Positions 6,253-7,909 of a DNA stretch of 7,909 nucleotides are shown here, one piece after another (position 1 is the first letter of the stretch; each line of letters starts with the position of its first letter). Below the pieces are notes generated by a model. That model saw only the letters and a list, made by a program, of their open reading frames with translations, searched no databases and was not told the origin of the DNA. The DNA lies in contig WRAL01000053.1 of assembly GCA_009780285.1 (NCBI GenBank), forward strand, positions 1 through 7,909, in the 5' to 3' direction. The translations under genes were made by a program, and so were the position numbers. The stretch comes from Treponema sp. GTDB taxonomy: Bacteria; Spirochaetota; Spirochaetia; Treponematales; Breznakiellaceae.

Positions 6253-7287
6253 ATGCCTGTATCGAAAATCGACGAGGAGGCGCTTGAGCGGGCGGCCCAA
6301 ATCCTGCGCTCCGGCCGGCTGGTGGCCTTTCCCACGGAAACGGTCTACGGGCTTGGCGGCGACGCGCGCAACCCGGAAGCGCTGGCCAAAATTTTCAGCG
6401 CCAAGGGCCGGCCGCGCTTCGACCCCTTGATCGTCCACATTGCCGAGCCGGGCGCGCTGGGCGAAGTGGCCGACCTTGACGCGCTGGACGCGCGCTCGCG
6501 CCAAAGGCTGCAGGCGCTTGCCGAAACGCTTTGGCCGGGCGCGCTTACCCTTGTTTTGCCGAAAAACGCCGCGATTCCGGATTTGGTTTCCGGCGGGCTT
6601 TCCACGGTCGCGGCGCGACTTCCGGATCACGCGCAGGCGCGCAGGCTTATCGAGCTTTCCGGCGGGGCGATTGCCGCTCCCAGCGCGAATCCCTTTGGAC
6701 GGCTCAGCCCGACCTTGGCCCACCATGTGGACGAGGCCCTGGGGAGCAAGGTCGCGCTTATTCTGGACGGCGGCCCCTGCCGCATCGGCGTGGAATCCAC
6801 GGTGCTGGATGTTTCCGAGGCGCGCATACTCAGGCCGGGAGGCGTTTCGCGAGAGGCCATCGAAAGCGTGATTGGGCCGGTGAGCGCCGGCGCGAGCCTG
6901 CTTGACGAGGCGGAGCGCGCAAGTCCCGCCCTGCCCTCCCCCGGCCTTCTTGCAAGCCATTACGCGCCGCGCCGCGATCTTGCCGCGCATTCGGGCGAGG
7001 CGATGCGGGCGCTGAGCTTTTCCGCCGACCGCGCCTACCTTTTTTTCGACGGCGCCTCGCGCGAGGCCTGGATTTCCGGCCCGGGCGACAGAGGCGCGGT
7101 CATCGAAACCCTGAGCGAAACGGGCGACGACATCGAGGCGGCGGCAAGGCTTTTCCAGGCACTGCATTCGCTTGACGCGCCGGACGTCGCGGGAATCAAC
7201 GGCATTCACGCGCAGCTCGCGCCGGAACGCGGGCTTGGCCTTGCGATAAACGACCGCCTGCGCAGGGCCGCGCGGGGAAAAGCCTAA
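6253..7287 (+). CDS. sua5: L-threonylcarbamoyladenylate synthase, long Sua5 type
   Basis: 344 aa. The enzyme makes threonylcarbamoyl-AMP from threonine, bicarbonate and ATP. This is the first step of the t6A modification at A37 of tRNAs reading ANN codons; the TsaBDE-type machinery completes it. The YrdC domain fills about 12-200: VAFPTETVYGLGGDA (24-38), KGRPRFDPLIVH (51-62), WPGALTLVLPK (94-104), APSANPFGRLSPT (142-154) and GVESTVLD (179-186). A linker with SPGLLASHYAPR (229-240, cf. the family's SPGMKYRHYAP) leads to the extra C-terminal Sua5 domain (about 241-342), so this is Sua5 rather than the short YrdC/TsaC form. The ATG at 6253 is preferred over the TTG at 6217, because the family begins just before the first helix. 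There is no clear Shine-Dalgarno. A weak TTGCCG/TACCCT pair (6217-6222, 6241-6246) would start transcription almost at the ATG. Its stop overlaps the vsr stop. Confidence 0.93.
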   Translation: MPVSKIDEEALERAAQILRSGRLVAFPTETVYGLGGDARNPEALAKIFSAKGRPRFDPLIVHIAEPGALGEVADLDALDARSRQRLQALAETLWPGALTLVLPKNAAIPDLVSGGLSTVAARLPDHAQARRLIELSGGAIAAPSANPFGRLSPTLAHHVDEALGSKVALILDGGPCRIGVESTVLDVSEARILRPGGVSREAIESVIGPVSAGASLLDEAERASPALPSPGLLASHYAPRRDLAAHSGEAMRALSFSADRAYLFFDGASREAWISGPGDRGAVIETLSETGDDIEAAARLFQALHSLDAPDVAGINGIHAQLAPERGLGLAINDRLRRAARGKA

Positions 7288-7799
7288 AGGTAATCCGGCG
7301 CTTCCTCGGCGGACAGGGATTGCGCCTCGTCGAAGGGGCAATCCTTGTAGGCGGCGCCGGCCTGCGCCGCAAGGATCGCTTCCTGCACTTCGGCGACGCA
7401 AAGCTCCAGGTTTTTTTGAATATCCTTGCCCCAAAAACGAATCACCGTCCAACCCAGCGCCGCAAGGCGCCGCTCGTTTTCGCCGTCACGTTCTATGTTG
7501 CGCTCGATTTTTTTTATCCAATAGTCGCGGCGCGCGCCGAGCTTGGCCTTTACCGCTTGCCAGTTTTTGCCATGCCAAAATTCCCCGTCGCAAAAAATCG
7601 CGATTTTATGCTTGGTAAGGGCGATGTCCGGCTTTCCCGGCAAATGGGGATGGTTTTTTCTGTAACGAAGGCCGGAGCGCCAGAGAGCCTTGCGAAGCGC
7701 CACCTCGATTTTTGTGTCCGAGCCTTTTACCCGGCTCATCGTATAGCTGCGCGACTCCTCGGCCGAAGACGCGGCGCGGGCTTTTCTTTTTTTCGCCAT
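7284..7799 (-). CDS. vsr: Vsr-family (very short patch repair-like) DNA mismatch endonuclease
   Basis: 171 aa. Vsr enzymes nick DNA at T:G mismatches created by deamination of 5-methylcytosine. The fold is visible: an N-terminal MSRVKGSDTKIEVALRKAL (21-39, with the family glutamate at E32), LPGKPDIAL (53-61, catalytic Asp58), IAIFCDGEFWHGKNW (66-80, His76) and YWIKKIERNIERD then LGWTVIRFW (93-123). Compared with E. coli Vsr, the THGCFWHH segment reads CDGEFWHG. The first histidine is Asp71 and a zinc-ligand cysteine is Glu73, so the structural zinc site is probably absent. The tail (146-171) is acidic and not conserved as far as I know. The start at 7799 (MAKKRK) is chosen because an upstream in-frame ATG at 7844 lies in a hairpin. 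A G-rich run before 7799 is the only possible ribosome site. No cytosine methylase gene lies within the window. It might instead be part of a restriction or defence locus beyond the right edge. Confidence 0.85.
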   Translation of the reverse strand: MAKKRKARAASSAEESRSYTMSRVKGSDTKIEVALRKALWRSGLRYRKNHPHLPGKPDIALTKHKIAIFCDGEFWHGKNWQAVKAKLGARRDYWIKKIERNIERDGENERRLAALGWTVIRFWGKDIQKNLELCVAEVQEAILAAQAGAAYKDCPFDEAQSLSAEEAPDYL

Positions 7800-7829
7800 C
7801 CGCCCCCCACAAAGAGCGCCGCGCTGGAT

Positions 7830-7861
7830 CAACAACCCCGCCATGAATGGCGGGGTTGTTG
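7830..7861. terminator. Perfect 14-bp hairpin, possibly a bidirectional terminator
   Basis: CAACAACCCCGCCA (7830-7843) and TGGCGGGGTTGTTG (7848-7861) are exact reverse complements around a four-base loop. On the plus strand the GC-rich part is followed by TTGTTGTTT, a fair terminator tail. On the minus strand it is followed by TTGTTGATCC, which is weaker. It lies 31 bases upstream of vsr. It could end a minus-strand gene entering from the right, or sua5 transcripts running through vsr. Confidence 0.55.
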
Positions 7862-7909
7862 TTTGGGTAAGGTGATTTTCGGAGGGTACATACCCTTTTA
7901 ACGCCCTAA
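7862..7909. other. Right-edge non-coding stretch with a small inverted repeat
   Basis: AGGGTA (7883-7888) and TACCCT (7891-7896) form a six-pair inverted repeat with a two-base spacer, followed by TTTT less one overlapping base on the plus strand. I see no supportable gene or clear promoter. The minus-strand phrase starting at an ATG here (7891-7889 region) would encode only about 20 residues and has no ribosome site. Confidence 0.3.

Noticed and set aside
6112..7452. The chaperone reading frame continues open upstream for over 1.3 kb (965 codons in all)
   Set aside because: The added part is the exact antisense of sua5, is basic and low-complexity in composition, and lies upstream of a strong promoter and a GGAGGT-ATG start. 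GC-rich codon use explains the lack of stops.
7797..7844. vsr starting 15 codons earlier at the ATG ending at 7844
   Set aside because: That ATG lies in the loop and arm of a perfect hairpin, has no ribosome site, and adds residues outside the Vsr fold.

Overview
The window is a GC-rich stretch of bacterial chromosome that is almost fully coding. It reads as housekeeping DNA plus one accessory gene. The best guess for the source is a spirochaete of the Treponema type (Spirochaetota). The clues are a phosphoglycerate kinase with the SHLGDP variant and a long insertion after it, a GAPDH of the eukaryote-like type known from spirochaetes, a DUF115/MptE-like protein of the kind common in that phylum, and a membrane-anchored SurA/PpiD-like protein directly before it. 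This placement comes from remembered family features, not from a search.

Minus-strand block, read right to left. (1) 6111-4555 is a 518-aa SurA/PpiD-like periplasmic chaperone with an N-terminal membrane anchor. It has a near-consensus sigma-70 promoter (-10 TATAAT). (2) 4548-2923 is a 541-aa DUF115 (MptE-like / Maf-type) protein. It starts with TTG six bases after the previous stop, so the two look translationally coupled. (3) 2821-1769 is gapA (GAPDH), with its own good promoter and a textbook intrinsic terminator. (4) 1717-1121 is a 198-aa multi-pass membrane protein of unknown function. (5) 1025-1 is pgk (phosphoglycerate kinase), cut by the left edge. Genes 3 and 5 catalyse consecutive glycolytic steps. 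The gapA terminator sits only 14 bases from the start codon of gene 4, so expression of genes 4 and 5 probably depends partly on readthrough.

Right-hand part. A Sua5-type threonylcarbamoyl-AMP synthase gene (6253-7287, plus strand) diverges from the chaperone gene. It converges on a Vsr-family endonuclease gene (7799-7284, minus strand), and the two stop codons overlap in the four bases CTAA. No methyltransferase gene is visible next to vsr. The last 110 bases hold a perfect 14-bp hairpin and a small second hairpin, but no supportable gene.

There is no RNA gene, insertion sequence, CRISPR array or clear new multi-gene system here. No stretch over 300 bases lacks a gene. The points most worth a second look are the terminator inside the gapA-membrane protein-pgk cluster, the solitary zinc-ligand-poor Vsr homologue overlapping sua5, the G10 tract in pgk, and the chaperone-DUF115 pair.
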